Of a DNA stretch of 7,129 bases, positions 6,882-7,129 are shown one piece after another (positions within the stretch are counted from its first letter, which is position 1; the number at the start of each line of letters is the position of its first letter). A program made the position numbers and the translations under genes. The notes under the pieces are model-generated. The model was not told the origin of the DNA. It ran no database searches and saw only the letters and a program-made list of their open reading frames with translations. The stretch is from CAWHNT01 sp963830775 (GTDB taxonomy: Bacteria > Pseudomonadota > Alphaproteobacteria > Geminicoccales > Geminicoccaceae): contig CAWHNT010000003.1 of the NCBI GenBank assembly GCA_963830775.1, positions 1-7,129 on the forward strand, written 5' to 3'.

Positions 6882-7129
6882 CGAGGATTGTGATGAGCAC
6901 GAAGATGGACGCGATGCTGCCGGTCGTGAGGCTGGTCTCGTGGACCCGGACGAGGTTACGAGCCGCCTCGCCCTCCTGCTGCTGATGTGCCGGTCGAGGA
7001 GCGTACCGAGGCCCGCCGGATTTCCATCGCCGCCTCAAGACGCAGCACAAGGCCACTGCCCGAGCCCGCACAAAGGACTGGCAGGTCCGGCGCGCACAGT
7101 GGGTCCGCCGTCGGCGCTGATGGGCTACC

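Larger units (their letters stand above)
6729..7129. other. Unassigned region upstream of the terminase
   Basis: No gene can be named in these 400 bases. In lambda-like phages a small terminase (Nu1-like) lies here, but no helix-turn-helix protein is readable. On the minus strand a frame is open from a GTG at 7071 down past the terminase start; it has no recognisable domain and its overlap with the terminase makes it doubtful. On the plus strand a short frame (6893-6985, ATG) has high GC at third positions. Another open frame, without a start, ends at TGA 7118-7120 with a very basic sequence (KTQHKATARARTKDW, then several Arg). Given the frameshift rate elsewhere, a broken gene could be hidden here. 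Confidence 0.5.

Noticed and set aside
1..7129. CRISPR array, insertion sequence or toxin-antitoxin pair
   Set aside because: No regularly spaced repeats, transposase motifs, terminal inverted repeats or small paired genes of those families are visible.

Overview
The window is GC-rich, apart from two AT-richer intergenic stretches. Codons strongly prefer G or C in the third position. The gene content is a tripartite tricarboxylate transporter (TTT), sugar-acid type enzymes and a GpA-type phage terminase. This points to a proteobacterium, most likely an alphaproteobacterium of the Rhodospirillales kind. That placement is an inference from gene types and composition, not from a marker gene.

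Layout: positions 1-2271, plus strand, carry the end of a tctC-like solute-binding protein gene, then tctB and tctA. The three are packed end to end, with a 2-base gap and a 1-base stop/start overlap. A TIM-barrel sugar-phosphate isomerase/epimerase follows on the same strand (2305-3143) and is probably in the same operon. A mandelate racemase/muconate lactonizing (enolase superfamily) gene runs on the minus strand (3218-4373) and converges on the isomerase with a 74-base gap. An AT-richer non-coding stretch (4374-4684) separates it from a phage terminase large subunit gene (4685-6728, minus). The last 400 bases (6729-7129) hold two short inverted repeats and a weak candidate promoter, but no gene I can identify.

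The left half reads as a catabolic island. The TTT system would bring in an organic or sugar acid using a high-affinity periplasmic binding protein. The enolase-superfamily enzyme would dehydrate or isomerise it, and the isomerase/epimerase would convert a sugar-like intermediate. The substrate cannot be read from the sequence. The right half is one prophage packaging gene without its usual neighbours.

Every gene longer than about 500 bases is broken by single-base frameshifts, 16 in all. Each one restores a family-consistent protein when a single base is removed or added. All nine in the metabolic genes are one-base insertions; the terminase has four insertions and three deletions. The even spread across unrelated genes, with intact motifs on both sides, favours uncorrected sequencing error over pseudogenes. 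I therefore annotate full-length reconstructed genes and give the break positions. I see no previously undescribed system here; the most useful observations concern sequence quality, the orphan terminase and the unusual active-site pattern of the enolase-family protein.
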